DNA of 64,000 nt from an uncultured Eubacteriales bacterium (GCA_949289635.1 CASEOS010000003.1:1-64000), one strand, 5' to 3'; shown: positions 44,986 through 54,187, counted from the first letter of the stretch. A program made the numbers and translations. The notes: generated by a model from the letters alone, not told the origin.

Positions 44986-45107
44986 TTTGAAAAAGAATTA
45001 GATATTTGGCTAGGCACATGAATTTGAAATTTATGAGACGTGCTTTTTGCACGTTGATTAAATTTCAAATGAAATGTAACAACGCCAAATGCTAATTATT
45101 TTTCAAA
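44986..45107. repeat. Foldback element with TTTGAAAAAGAATTA ends, copy 1
   Basis: Left end TTTGAAAAAGAATTAGATAT and right end ATTATTTTTCAAA pair, with TTTGGC/GCCAAA and GACGTGC-TTTTT-GCACGTTG inside, giving one long imperfect foldback. Same end sequence and layout as 46003-46127, but the stem sequences differ with compensating changes. Its right end supplies the last codons and stop of the methyltransferase gene. Confidence 0.8.
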
Positions 45108-45967
45108 TTCTCCCATCTTCCATAAATTCCACAAGGCAAAACCAACTTAGAATTTTCCATAGGAAGTCCAATTTCTCCAGATTCTACTTTCCCTTTATAT
45201 TTCTTTGATACAGTTAAATATAAAATATCTTCTAAGACTTTACTTGATATTCCTGTTGTATAAGAATTAATTAAAAAGAATAAAGGATTATCTGATAATA
45301 CTTTTGTACATAATTCCACTAAATCATAGATATTATTTTCAAATTGCCATACTTCTCCTTTAGCTCCTCTACCATAAGATGGTGGATCCATAATAATGGC
45401 ATCATACGTATTTCCTCTTCTAATTTCTCGATTGACAAATTTTACAACATCATCCACAATAAATCGAACTGGCTTATCTTGTAATTTTGAAGATGTTACA
45501 TTTTCTTTTGCCCAAGTAGTCATTCCTTTTGAACTATCTACATGACATACAGAAGCTCCTGCTGATAAACAAGCAACCGTTGCTCCTCCAGTATAAGCAA
45601 ATAAATTTAATACTTTTATTGGTCTTTTTTCACTTTTAATTTTTTGTATCATCCAATCCCAATTTACTGCTTGCTCAGGAAATAAACCTGTGTGTTTAAA
45701 TCCCATTGGCTTAATGTTAAATGTTAAATTTTTATATTTGATTTGCCATTGAGAAGGTACTTTTTTCTTAAATTCCCATGAACCTCCTCCTGTTTTACTT
45801 CTATTATATACAGCATTCATTTCTTTCCACTTGTTTGGAAAACTTTTATTTTTCCAAATAATTTGTGGGTCTGGTCTAGATAAAATAACATTTCCCCATT
45901 TTTCTAATTTTTGTCCATCTGCCATGTCTAATATTTTATAATCTTTCCATTCATTTGCTATTTTCAT
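45092..45967 (-). CDS. Class I SAM-dependent rRNA methyltransferase (RlmI/COG1092-like)
   Basis: About 291 residues. LFPEQAVNWDWM, the SAM loop VLNLFAYTGGATVACLSAG near residue 130, CHVDSSKGM, and the catalytic IIMDPPSYGRG near 205 are typical of the RlmI/RlmK 5-methylcytosine/N2-guanine-like enzymes; no PUA domain is seen at the N-terminus. Start at 45967 chosen to match the family, with a weak ribosome binding site. The gene is bracketed by two foldback elements (44986-45107 and 46003-46127). Confidence 0.82.
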   Translation of the reverse strand: MKIANEWKDYKILDMADGQKLEKWGNVILSRPDPQIIWKNKSFPNKWKEMNAVYNRSKTGGGSWEFKKKVPSQWQIKYKNLTFNIKPMGFKHTGLFPEQAVNWDWMIQKIKSEKRPIKVLNLFAYTGGATVACLSAGASVCHVDSSKGMTTWAKENVTSSKLQDKPVRFIVDDVVKFVNREIRRGNTYDAIIMDPPSYGRGAKGEVWQFENNIYDLVELCTKVLSDNPLFFLINSYTTGISSKVLEDILYLTVSKKYKGKVESGEIGLPMENSKLVLPCGIYGRWENLKNN

Positions 45968-46002
45968 AATTCTTACACATTCCTTTTTACTACTCAAAAT
46001 CT

Positions 46003-46127
46003 AATTGGAAAAGAATTAAATTTTTGCAAGGAAAATTTAATTTAAAAGGCAAGGGCGCATACTATTTGTATGTAACCGCGTTTTAAATTGAATTTGACGT
46101 AGCAAAAATTGTAATTATTTTTCAATT
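46003..46127. repeat. Foldback element with TTGGAAAAGAATTA ends, copy 2
   Basis: Left AATTGGAAAAGAATTAAATT and right AATTATTTTTCAATT pair, with TTTTTGC/GCAAAAA and ATTTAATTTAAAA/TTTTAAATTGAAT and GCATAC/GTATGT inside. Shares its ends and layout with 44986-45107. Confidence 0.78.
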
Positions 46128-46203
46128 ACTTCCTATTATTAGAATAGCTATATTCTACCATATTTTTTTGATTTTTCCAAGGGGATTTGACGATTTAAAA
46201 ATT

Positions 46204-46388
46204 TTACGATTTTAAATATTTTAAAAATTCTTCTATTTCTATATCTATAAATATAATTCTAAAGCTTCTCTTAAGTTTTTCAATGCTTCTTCTATTGTTT
46301 TTCCTTGCGATGCAACATTATTGTCTAAACATTTTGCTACATACCATTCTTCTTCTTTTTGTATCATAACATTGTATTTTATACTCAT
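46204..46388 (-). pseudogene. HicB-like antitoxin gene, frameshifted near its end, no HicA partner
   Basis: From ATG 46388 the frame reads MSIKYNVMIQKEEEWYVAKC, NNVASQGKTIEEALKNLREA and ELYL, then TAG at 46245. This matches the N-terminal half of HicB/UPF0150 antitoxins (~47 residues). In another frame DIEIEEFLKYLKS continues to TAA at 46204, so a -1 type shift probably truncated the tail. AAGGAG precedes the start. No HicA toxin lies nearby. The short form might still be made. Confidence 0.62.
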
Positions 46389-46438
46389 ATTTTTAGCTCC
46401 TTTGTTATTCCATATTATACTTCTTTTTTTTCATAAAT

Positions 46439-46630
46439 TCAAACATTTTGTAAAATTTTAAAGAAATTATATATCATAGTTGCATTTATGCTAGATAATA
46501 TAATTAATGATACTATTATCACGCTAATCCATTTATGTTCATAAATTTTTTTGATAAATTTTTTTTCTTTTCCTTTACTGCTTGTCCTTCTTAATTGCAA
46601 ATTTAATAAACCTTCTTCTGTATGTTCCAT
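46439..46630 (-). CDS. Small single-span membrane protein (63 aa)
   Basis: MEHTEEGLLNLQLRRTS, a basic stretch KGKEKKFIKKIYEHK, then one membrane segment (ISVIIVSLIILSSINATMIY). GAGGAGG is seven bases before ATG 46630. No family recognised. Confidence 0.62.
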   Translation of the reverse strand: MEHTEEGLLNLQLRRTSSKGKEKKFIKKIYEHKWISVIIVSLIILSSINATMIYNFFKILQNV

Positions 46631-46758
46631 ATTCATTCCTCCTCATATTATTTTCATAATATGATATTCATATCCTACTTCATTTATTACTTGATTTTTT
46701 ATAACTTTTCAGAATGTTCTTCTTTTTTCTGTATAACTTTCCAAAACCACACATAGAT

Positions 46759-46787
46759 TTGTATTTTTAGCCATTTTATGCTATAAT
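46759..46787 (+). promoter_or_regulatory. Promoter of the 103-aa gene
   Basis: TTGTAT (46759-46764), 17-base spacer, TATAAT (46782-46787). Confidence 0.75.
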
Positions 46788-46853
46788 ATATATAGTTGAG
46801 GGAAAAATCCTTCGACATCGATACAATAAATGCTATATTAGGAGGGAGTATTC

Positions 46854-47165
46854 ATGATGAACAAATTGAAGGCAGCATTTACAACAGGGGTTATTTTTGT
46901 ATTGATTGGTATTGGAATTCTGGGGACTGTTCTTTTTCTCAGAAATTTGCCTGCAATCCTTGGTGAATTTGCAGACACTCCAGTTGAGGCCATTGCTATT
47001 TTCATCTCCGGGGCTATTGCTTTAAAAATCTCTCAGATTTTGAGACTCATGAGGTCAAGAAGAATCAGAGCGAGAAAAGCTGAAAAAGCTAGAAGAAAAG
47101 CAGCATTAGCCGCCAAAGCAAAGGCACAAGCCGCTGCCGAAGCTGAAACAGAAGAAGAGCAATGA
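46854..47165 (+). CDS. Ala-rich membrane protein (103 aa), unknown function
   Basis: Two membrane segments (GVIFVLIGIGILGTVLFL, residues ~12-30; VEAIAIFISGAIALKIS, ~44-60), then an Arg/Lys-rich stretch and an Ala/Glu-rich helix (KAALAAKAKAQAAAEAE). AGGAGGG precedes the start; a second ATG follows at once. Codons such as GCC, CTC, GGG and ATC are much commoner than in neighbouring genes, suggesting a different origin. Own promoter and terminator. Confidence 0.75.
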   Translation: MMNKLKAAFTTGVIFVLIGIGILGTVLFLRNLPAILGEFADTPVEAIAIFISGAIALKISQILRLMRSRRIRARKAEKARRKAALAAKAKAQAAAEAETEEEQ

Positions 47166-47171
47166 ACTTAA

Positions 47172-47213
47172 GACGACCAATTTAGAGCAATCTAAGTTGG
47201 CCGTCGTTTTTTA
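47172..47213 (+). terminator. Terminator of the 103-aa gene
   Basis: GACGACCAA...TTGGCCGTCG stem followed by TTTTTT. Confidence 0.85.
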
Positions 47214-47286
47214 TTGTGTTAGAAAAAATCTGTTTTTATCTTGACCTTATATAGATTTTTCTATATACCTCAATCTTATATTTATA

Positions 47287-47315
47287 TTGATATATACAAG
47301 ATTTTATGATATAGT
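47287..47315 (+). promoter_or_regulatory. Promoter of the 56-aa gene
   Basis: TTGATA (47287-47292), 17-base spacer, TATAGT (47310-47315). Confidence 0.72.
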
Positions 47316-47381
47316 ATTTTCGTATCTATGCAGAGAAAACTCTCTGTGAATTGCTTTTATACTAAAGGAGGATTACGTTTT

Positions 47382-47552
47382 ATGAAAAAAGCACTTATTT
47401 TAATTCCTATGGGAGTTTTGGCTGGAGGAATTCTCTACCAGATTGTTCAGTCCCACAGGGTCACCGCTGAGTTGGCCGGTCGCTACCCAGCAATGTCCAT
47501 TTTTGGACAGATGAAAAAAGGACGTACTAGATACGTCCACACAGGGAGGTAA
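47382..47552 (+). CDS. Small membrane-associated protein (56 aa)
   Basis: MKKALILIPMGVLAGGILYQ is a membrane or signal segment; the rest is basic (MKKGRTRYVHTGR at the end). AAAGGAGG lies nine bases before ATG 47382, which decides the start. Higher GC than its surroundings, like the 103-aa gene upstream. Its stop codon lies inside the terminator hairpin. Confidence 0.72.
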   Translation: MKKALILIPMGVLAGGILYQIVQSHRVTAELAGRYPAMSIFGQMKKGRTRYVHTGR

Positions 47553-47575
47553 CTCCCTTTCTTATTTATTTTTTC
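47543..47575 (+). terminator. Terminator of the 56-aa gene
   Basis: AGGGAG-GTAA-CTCCCT hairpin followed by a T-rich tract; overlaps the stop codon. Confidence 0.72.
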
Positions 47576-47604
47576 TTATTTGGTTTTACTATTTTATTAT
47601 CTTA

Positions 47605-49464
47605 TTATTGTTTTAATCTTTCTGCTAATTCTTTTGTAATACCTTTTACTTGCATCAATTCTTCTATTGTAGCTTGTTTTATCTTTTCTACACTTCCAAA
47701 TTGTTTTAGTAAAGCTTGTTTTTTGACTTTTCCAATTCCTTGAATATCATCTAATTTTGATTTTGTAATTTCTTTATCTCTTAATTTTCTATGATAGGTA
47801 ATAGCTGTGTCATGAACCGTATCTTGAAATCTAGTAATTAATTTCATTAAGTTTTCTGAAATGGTTAATTCATTTCTATTTTCATCCATTAAAGCTCTTG
47901 TTTGGTGTTTGTCATTTTTAACCATACCAAATACTTTTATGTCTAACTCTTTTTCTAGAATTTCTATTTTTTCTTTTTTGTCTTGCTCTCTGGTATCTTC
48001 TTGCATGATTTTTTCTTTTTCTTCTTTTAAAACATTTTCAATGGCTTGTTTCGTTGCTCGTATTTGTGTAATACCACCATCTGCAAATATAACATCAGGA
48101 AGTTTTCCAAATCCACCATTTGGATTTTCGATAGAATGTCTTAATCTTCTAGTGATAACCTCTTCCATACATTTTGGATCATCTTGTCCATAAACGGTTT
48201 TGATTTTAAATCTTCTAGATAAATTCTTTTTAATCACACCATCTTGCATCACACACATTCCAGCTACCATGTATTCTCCTGATATATTCGATATATCAAA
48301 AGTTTCTATTTTTCTTGGTAATATATCCATTTTTAATACTTCTTTTAATTCTAATAAAATTTCACTTTTATCTTTTTCTTTATTATCTAGTGTTACTTTT
48401 GCATTATTTTCTGCCATTTCCACAAATCTCAATTTTTCGCCTTTTTTAGGTGTTTTGATTTCCACTTTTTTTCCTAATTCTGTGGATAACAACCCTTCAA
48501 TTGCTTCTTTATCTTCAATTTCTTCTCTTATCATAATTTTACTAGGAATGTTTGGATTGTCAAAATAATATTGTTTGATAAATCCTGAAAGAATTTCTTT
48601 ATCTTCCATGTCTTTTAAGTCTTTATAGAAGTATTGCTCTCTTCCTATCATTTTACTTCCTCTTACGAAAAAGATTTCTACACAAACTTCTAAATCTGAT
48701 TTTGCAATTCCGATAACATCAATGCTATTTTCTGATATATTAGATACTTTTTGTTTGCTTGACGCCCTTTCTATTGCTTGTTTTCTATCCCTTAAATACG
48801 CTGCTTTTTCATATTCCATGTTTTGAGATGCTTCTTGCATTTGTAAATCTAAATCTTTTAAAACCTTATCTGTTTTTCCCTCTAATAAATCGATGATTTC
48901 ATTTACTTGTTTTCGGTATTCTTCTTTATCTACATTTCCCATACATGGTGCCAAACATCTACCTATATGATAATTTAAGCATGGTCTTGTTCTTTCTTTT
49001 AAGGTTCTGCATTGATGGATTTTATATCTTTCTTTAATAAAATCCAACATTTCTTTAGCTGCACCTGGATTAGCATATGGTCCAAAATATTTTGAACCAT
49101 CATTGATGATTCTTCTTGTATAATAGACTCCTGGATACTGTGATTTTATATCAATTTTTATATAGGGATAGGTTTTATCATCTTTTAATAACACATTAAA
49201 TTTGGGTCTATTCTTTTTAATCAAATTACATTCTAATATTAAAGCTTCTGCCTCATTATCTACCACAATATATTCAAAATGGTCAATTAAAGAAACCATT
49301 TTCTCTATTCTTGCCGTTTTATTTGTCTTTCGAAAATATTGTCTAACTCTGTTTTTTAGAGAAATGGCTTTTCCTACATAGATAATGTTATCATCTTTGT
49401 CATGCATAATATATACACCAGGTTTTCCTGGTAATTTTTTTAATTCTTCTTCTATATCAAACAT
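47605..49464 (-). CDS. uvrC: Excinuclease ABC subunit C
   Basis: 619 residues. N-terminal GIY-YIG nuclease (KPGVYIMHDKDDNIIYVGKA), a Cys-containing segment YHIGRCLAPC, a UvrB-binding UVR motif near residue 205 (LQMQEASQNMEYEKAAYLRD), the RNase H-like second nuclease domain (FDISNISGEYMVAGMCV, DVIFADGGITQI) and C-terminal helix-hairpin-helix (DDIQGIGKVKKQALLKQFG). Makes both cuts in nucleotide excision repair. Confidence 0.96.
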   Translation of the reverse strand: MFDIEEELKKLPGKPGVYIMHDKDDNIIYVGKAISLKNRVRQYFRKTNKTARIEKMVSLIDHFEYIVVDNEAEALILECNLIKKNRPKFNVLLKDDKTYPYIKIDIKSQYPGVYYTRRIINDGSKYFGPYANPGAAKEMLDFIKERYKIHQCRTLKERTRPCLNYHIGRCLAPCMGNVDKEEYRKQVNEIIDLLEGKTDKVLKDLDLQMQEASQNMEYEKAAYLRDRKQAIERASSKQKVSNISENSIDVIGIAKSDLEVCVEIFFVRGSKMIGREQYFYKDLKDMEDKEILSGFIKQYYFDNPNIPSKIMIREEIEDKEAIEGLLSTELGKKVEIKTPKKGEKLRFVEMAENNAKVTLDNKEKDKSEILLELKEVLKMDILPRKIETFDISNISGEYMVAGMCVMQDGVIKKNLSRRFKIKTVYGQDDPKCMEEVITRRLRHSIENPNGGFGKLPDVIFADGGITQIRATKQAIENVLKEEKEKIMQEDTREQDKKEKIEILEKELDIKVFGMVKNDKHQTRALMDENRNELTISENLMKLITRFQDTVHDTAITYHRKLRDKEITKSKLDDIQGIGKVKKQALLKQFGSVEKIKQATIEELMQVKGITKELAERLKQ

Positions 49465-49486
49465 TTCATTCCATTCCTTTATTATG

Positions 49487-49524
49487 AAAAGAAAGGCTTA
49501 TATCTTATAAGTCTTTCTTTTTTA
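49487..49524 (-). terminator. Hairpin between the 969-aa gene and uvrC
   Basis: GAAAGACTTATAAGATATAAGCCTTTC-type stem with T-rich flanks on both strands. Confidence 0.7.
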
Positions 49525-49589
49525 TCTAGTTATAGTATATCATATAATGCTGTAATTTCCAAATACTTGATAGAAATTTATTTTGATTC

Positions 49590-52499
49590 CTATTGCTCTT
49601 TATAATAATCTCTACTTTTTCTTACTTGCTCCCACATAATATGTATTTTTCTTATTCTTTCCTTTTCCTCTGGAGTATATTCTGTACTCTCGTCTAATGT
49701 TTTTAGAGCTTTTTCTTTTTGTATATCTGTTCTTGCACCAGCCAAACGCTTTGGAATTCCTAATAATGTTTGAACATCTCTGGTATATTTATTTTTTGTA
49801 TGAAGCAATTCTCTTAAAATTCCTTTTTCTTCTAAATTAGGAAGTTCTTGCATAAGTTCAGTTAATTGTGATCTTTTTATTCTATTATCTTTTGTTATAA
49901 ATCTGTCTTTATATTTTTCATATTCCTCTATTGTGAATACATATCCATTTGCTCCATACTTGTCTATTAATTGTTTTTCTTTTATTCCGTTTTCTTCAAC
50001 TGTTTTTGTTTTCCATAATTGCTCTATCACAACAATACCATCTCTTACATTTGGCAATTGGAATGCTACATGTCCATCATCAAAAAGTGACATCTTAACA
50101 TCTTCGTCTGATTCTATCCAAGCATTATATCTTTCTGCTGTATCAAATATATATCGATTTCTATCAGTAGATTTAATTGTATTCTCTTCTTTGTTGTCTG
50201 TATTTTTTTGTTTTCTCTTTGTCTTTTCTGAGCTGGCTGTATTTTTTAATCCTTTTATCCTTGCCATTAAATCTTGCCTTATGTTAGCAACTTCATGACT
50301 AGAAAATACTGTATTTACTAAGTGCAACTTTTGTCCTACTTCTATATCTGGTGCTTCCATTATCTCTTGAAAATCATGTAATATAATTCTTCTATCTTGA
50401 TACAATTTTTTGATATCTTTTGGGAGTAATGTTTTGCTTTTTAATAAATCAATAATTTCCTCTTTTTCTCCCCAAAGTACTACTGTATCAATTGGAATTA
50501 CCCCTAATTCATACAGTTCTCTCCTGTCTTTTGCACAAAATTCTCTTTTGGGTTGTCCTTTTTGAATATCTGTTTCTATTCTCTCTCCAAGTCTAATAAT
50601 AAATTCATCTGCTCTTTCTACTCTATCATTTTCTGATAGTCCTTTTAACTGTAAAGTTTTATATAAAATAATATATTTTTTTAGTTCTTGATTATCTGGA
50701 TTTTCTTCTTCTCTTATTTTCATGTAACTATCTATGATTTGTTGTTCTATATCTAAATTATCAAAAGAAATATTTTGTTGTTTTAATTGTTGTAATGTTT
50801 CTAAATCGACAACATCTTTTTGATACATATGCATAAGATTTTCTGGTTTTACTACTCCTTTAGAAGCCAGAACTGCATAAATTCTTTCAGATAATAATTT
50901 ATATCTTAATAGTCCTTCTTGTTTTTGCTCTTCTGTTTTTTCTTCGCCTTCTTGTTTATCTTCTTTTAATGCTTCCAATAATGCTTTTCCTGCTGTTTCT
51001 AGTTCTTCTTCTGATTTTCCAGTTAAATATAATTCTTTATATAAATCCATATATTTCTTAATCGTTTCTTTTTCATATTGTTCATCTTTTTCATCAACTG
51101 TCATTAATTTATTAAACTGCTGTAAGATGAATTCAGGTGTTATTTTATCCTCTAAATGCAACATTTCTTTTACTTCATGAATAGCATGTAAACTAAGTTT
51201 TCTATTTTCATATAATTGTAAAATTGTTGTTTCATCTAATAATCCTACTTGTATCATTCTTTTTAGGTCTTCTATTATCATGTTTCCATTACCTTCTACT
51301 AAAACTTGTCTGATACGTTGCAATTGTTTTTTGGTAACATCTGATATTTGTTTATTTCCAAACATAATTAATTCAATCTGATTAGCAATAAAAGGACGTG
51401 ACATATATCTTCCATCTATGTAATTTACCATTACTTTTTTTACGTCTTCTGTCGTATAGGTTTCTCCATCAAAAGTCACTTCTACTTCTTTATTTTTTAT
51501 TATTTCATAATAATCTGCTAAATATTTTTCTGCACCTAAATACGCATCTTTTTCACGAATTTCATCCTTTTCTTCCCAAATCCCATCTGTAAAAATAAAT
51601 TGTCCACTTTCTGAAGCTTTAATGATTTCTATACATGCTGTTAAACACATTTTATCCATGTCAATATATTTTTCAACGCCTTCAAAAGATTTTTTTGCAA
51701 CAGGCTGAATTTTATCAGTTATATAATTCGTCGAATATTTATTTTGATTGCTCTTAAAATCTTTCATTAAATCATGTGATACAATTCCTTGTATTTCAGC
51801 ATTTTCTAAAGCCGCATTAAGAATATCTCTTCCTAATTTTGGAACCATATATATATCTTCGTCTGACACGCTTTCATTTCCTATTAATACCGCAATTAAT
51901 AATGCTTTATTTGGTAATGCATTAATTACTTTTTTTGCTTCTCTTTCCCTTTTTCTTTCACTCGGAAAAGAAATTTTGTCAACCAATTCTTTACTCTCAA
52001 TAACTTGTACAAAATAGTCTTCTTGCCCTGGATATCTCATGACTCGAGAAACGATAATATTTTTACCTTTCAAAATATCTTCTGCCATCGTTTCCGTTCT
52101 TTCTAAAGCTTCTTCAATTGCTTTCTTATTTTTCATATATTCATTATGTAATGGATGATTTCTATCATTTAATGCATCTTTTCCATCTAAATATTTTTTT
52201 AAAGTAATTAAAAGTACCTTTCCTTTATCGATATCTTCTTCATTTTCTATTAAAAATCGCGTCACAATACTACGTTCATCAACATTTCTCTTTTTATTTC
52301 TGAGTAAAAATCTTACCATGGTGTCATTTGAATAATCACTTTGATTTTTACGTTTTTCACGTTTTTCAAATTCTTTATATTTTGAAAAAACTTCTTCTTT
52401 TTTTTCTGGTTTTATTACAAAAGTCAAGTCTTCTTTCAGAATTTGTAATCTACAATTTTTCTCCATTTCTGCAATTGATACTTCATCTAACTGTTTCAT
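49590..52499 (-). CDS. 969-aa helical-repeat protein, unknown function
   Basis: 969 residues, charged, soluble, almost wholly helical. Repeating units of about 45-60 residues can be seen in the middle (GLLDETTILQLYENRKLSLH; GVVKPENLMHMYQKDVVDLE; GVIPIDTVVLWGEKEEIIDL), a pattern of helical-repeat scaffolds. A more globular region follows (RYIFDTAERYNAWIE, MSLFDDGHVAFQLPNVRDGI). No enzymatic motif recognised. AGGTGA precedes the start. Stand-alone between hpt and uvrC. Confidence 0.72.
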   Translation of the reverse strand: MKQLDEVSIAEMEKNCRLQILKEDLTFVIKPEKKEEVFSKYKEFEKREKRKNQSDYSNDTMVRFLLRNKKRNVDERSIVTRFLIENEEDIDKGKVLLITLKKYLDGKDALNDRNHPLHNEYMKNKKAIEEALERTETMAEDILKGKNIIVSRVMRYPGQEDYFVQVIESKELVDKISFPSERKREREAKKVINALPNKALLIAVLIGNESVSDEDIYMVPKLGRDILNAALENAEIQGIVSHDLMKDFKSNQNKYSTNYITDKIQPVAKKSFEGVEKYIDMDKMCLTACIEIIKASESGQFIFTDGIWEEKDEIREKDAYLGAEKYLADYYEIIKNKEVEVTFDGETYTTEDVKKVMVNYIDGRYMSRPFIANQIELIMFGNKQISDVTKKQLQRIRQVLVEGNGNMIIEDLKRMIQVGLLDETTILQLYENRKLSLHAIHEVKEMLHLEDKITPEFILQQFNKLMTVDEKDEQYEKETIKKYMDLYKELYLTGKSEEELETAGKALLEALKEDKQEGEEKTEEQKQEGLLRYKLLSERIYAVLASKGVVKPENLMHMYQKDVVDLETLQQLKQQNISFDNLDIEQQIIDSYMKIREEENPDNQELKKYIILYKTLQLKGLSENDRVERADEFIIRLGERIETDIQKGQPKREFCAKDRRELYELGVIPIDTVVLWGEKEEIIDLLKSKTLLPKDIKKLYQDRRIILHDFQEIMEAPDIEVGQKLHLVNTVFSSHEVANIRQDLMARIKGLKNTASSEKTKRKQKNTDNKEENTIKSTDRNRYIFDTAERYNAWIESDEDVKMSLFDDGHVAFQLPNVRDGIVVIEQLWKTKTVEENGIKEKQLIDKYGANGYVFTIEEYEKYKDRFITKDNRIKRSQLTELMQELPNLEEKGILRELLHTKNKYTRDVQTLLGIPKRLAGARTDIQKEKALKTLDESTEYTPEEKERIRKIHIMWEQVRKSRDYYKEQ

Positions 52500-52583
52500 C
52501 TTTTCACCTCGTTATCTATTATATCATTTAGCTTTACATAAAGTCAATCATTCCTTGTTTACAAATGATTTCTTACTATACAA

Positions 52584-52617
52584 TAAAAAGGAAGAGTTTA
52601 AAATCTCTCCCTTTTTA
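52584..52617 (-). terminator. Terminator after hpt
   Basis: Minus strand AAAAAGGGAGAG-ATTTTAAA-CTCTTCCTTTTT hairpin beginning at the hpt stop codon. Confidence 0.85.
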
Positions 52618-53133
52618 AAATTCATCTTCGCTTTCTACATAACCAATATATGGTAAATTTCTGTAATTTTGATTATAATCTAAACCATATCCTACAACAA
52701 ATTTATCTTCTATTCTAAATCCTATATATTCTACCTCTAATTCTTTAGTTCTTCTTGATGGTTTACTAAGTAAAGTTGCAATCTTTAGACTATTTGGTCT
52801 TTTTAATTTAAAATACTCTTTCAAAAATGCTAAAGTTGTTCCTGTATCAATAATGTCTTCTACAATTAATACATCTTTTCCTTCAATACTATTTTTTATA
52901 TCTTTTACAATCTTTACTTTTCCGGTCGTTTCTGTTCCCTCATAACTAGATACTTCTATAAATTCAAATTGTACTTTTGTTTTTAGTCTTTTGGCTAATT
53001 CTACCATAAATACAACTGAACCTTTTAAAATCCCAATTAAGATAATTTCTTTTCCTTCATATGCTTTGTCTATTTCTTTTGCCATTTCATCTAATCTTTT
53101 TTCAATTCTTGTTTCATTAATTAGTACATTCAT
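52615..53133 (-). CDS. hpt: Hypoxanthine phosphoribosyltransferase
   Basis: 172 residues. The PRPP motif VLIVEDIIDTGTTL near residue 90 and LKGSVVFMVEL, YIGFRIEDKFVVGYGLDY define the enzyme. It salvages hypoxanthine and guanine to IMP and GMP. Its own promoter is at 53208-53236. Confidence 0.95.
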   Translation of the reverse strand: MNVLINETRIEKRLDEMAKEIDKAYEGKEIILIGILKGSVVFMVELAKRLKTKVQFEFIEVSSYEGTETTGKVKIVKDIKNSIEGKDVLIVEDIIDTGTTLAFLKEYFKLKRPNSLKIATLLSKPSRRTKELEVEYIGFRIEDKFVVGYGLDYNQNYRNLPYIGYVESEDEF

Positions 53134-53207
53134 ATTGATTCCCCTTATTTCATATTTAGTTTTTTCATTACCTATTTTATTTATATTTATTGCCTTTGAA
53201 TACTTGT

Positions 53208-53236
53208 ATTATATATGAAATTACTTATATTTTCAA
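53208..53236 (-). promoter_or_regulatory. Promoter of hpt
   Basis: TTGAAA (53231-53236), 17-base spacer, TATAAT (53208-53213) on the minus strand. Confidence 0.78.
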
Positions 53237-53281
53237 TCCTTTTGACGTTTTTTGTTGTATTTTTTGCTAAAATTCACTTTT

Positions 53282-54142
53282 TTATTTCTCTTGTTTTATT
53301 TCTAAACAATCCACAGGGATATTGATTTCTTCTTTTGAAAATGGATTTTCATTGATATACAATTTGTTTTTTATTTTTTCCCTGAATAGCTCTTGTAAAT
53401 CTGTATCTTTAGTTAATATCATGGCAATATTATCTTTATGAAGGTTGATTATCGCAATCGCTTCTTCAATATCTTCTTCAAATAAGACTTCCGTTTCAAA
53501 AAAATTATGAAAAGCGTAATCATAAATATTTTTACTTAGTTCTTCTAATTCATCATCTGCACAATAGATTATATAATTGTTGTATGGTATGTAAATATAT
53601 TTTCCAAGATATTCTGCTTTATTCTGTGTAGCACCAATAATAATCGTTTTTATTCCTCTTTCAATAATTTCTTTTTTATCTACAATTTCTATACAATGTA
53701 TCAATAATTTGGGAAGATGATTTTCTTTTAATATTTGATTTACCATATTTACTATAAAAGTATTAGTAGATAGCATGAATTCTCCTGTTTCTAGTAATAA
53801 TTGTTTTTGATAGATAATGGCTTGGATGCATAAAATCCATGTTACATATGGATTGCCATAATAGCTTACCACTATTTTTTCTATTTGTGTATTTTCTTCT
53901 TCTATTATGGCAGTATGGTTATTTTTCTCCATCTCTATGTACTCATCAATTATTTGGAAAAATATATCTAAGTCTAGTTTCTTTTTCCACTTTTTGAAAT
54001 CTATTTCTGTTGCTTGTTCAAAAAATTCTTTATCTTTTGTGATACTTTCTTTTATGTCATCTAACAATTTTATTTTCTTACTTTTTAGCGTATTTCCATA
54101 CCCTATATCTTTATTTAAAAATTCTTGAAATTCTATATCCAT
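53282..54142 (-). CDS. Degenerate aldehyde-dehydrogenase-fold protein (ProA-like), probably non-catalytic
   Basis: 286 residues. Two stretches recall gamma-glutamyl phosphate reductase and other ALDHs: NPYVTWILCIQAIIYQKQLL with STNTFIVNMVNQILKENHLP (cofactor-binding helices), and VLFEEDIEEAIAIINLHKDN with AMILTKDTDLQELFREKI and NKLYINENPF (C-terminal part). The segment that should carry the catalytic Cys is shortened and I see no fitting Cys. N-terminal ~75 residues are helical. This is a remote inference; structure prediction would decide. Confidence 0.5.
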   Translation of the reverse strand: MDIEFQEFLNKDIGYGNTLKSKKIKLLDDIKESITKDKEFFEQATEIDFKKWKKKLDLDIFFQIIDEYIEMEKNNHTAIIEEENTQIEKIVVSYYGNPYVTWILCIQAIIYQKQLLLETGEFMLSTNTFIVNMVNQILKENHLPKLLIHCIEIVDKKEIIERGIKTIIIGATQNKAEYLGKYIYIPYNNYIIYCADDELEELSKNIYDYAFHNFFETEVLFEEDIEEAIAIINLHKDNIAMILTKDTDLQELFREKIKNKLYINENPFSKEEINIPVDCLEIKQEK

Positions 54143-54187
54143 ATTTTTTACCTTTCATTATATTTATCATTTTCATCAATTAATTGC

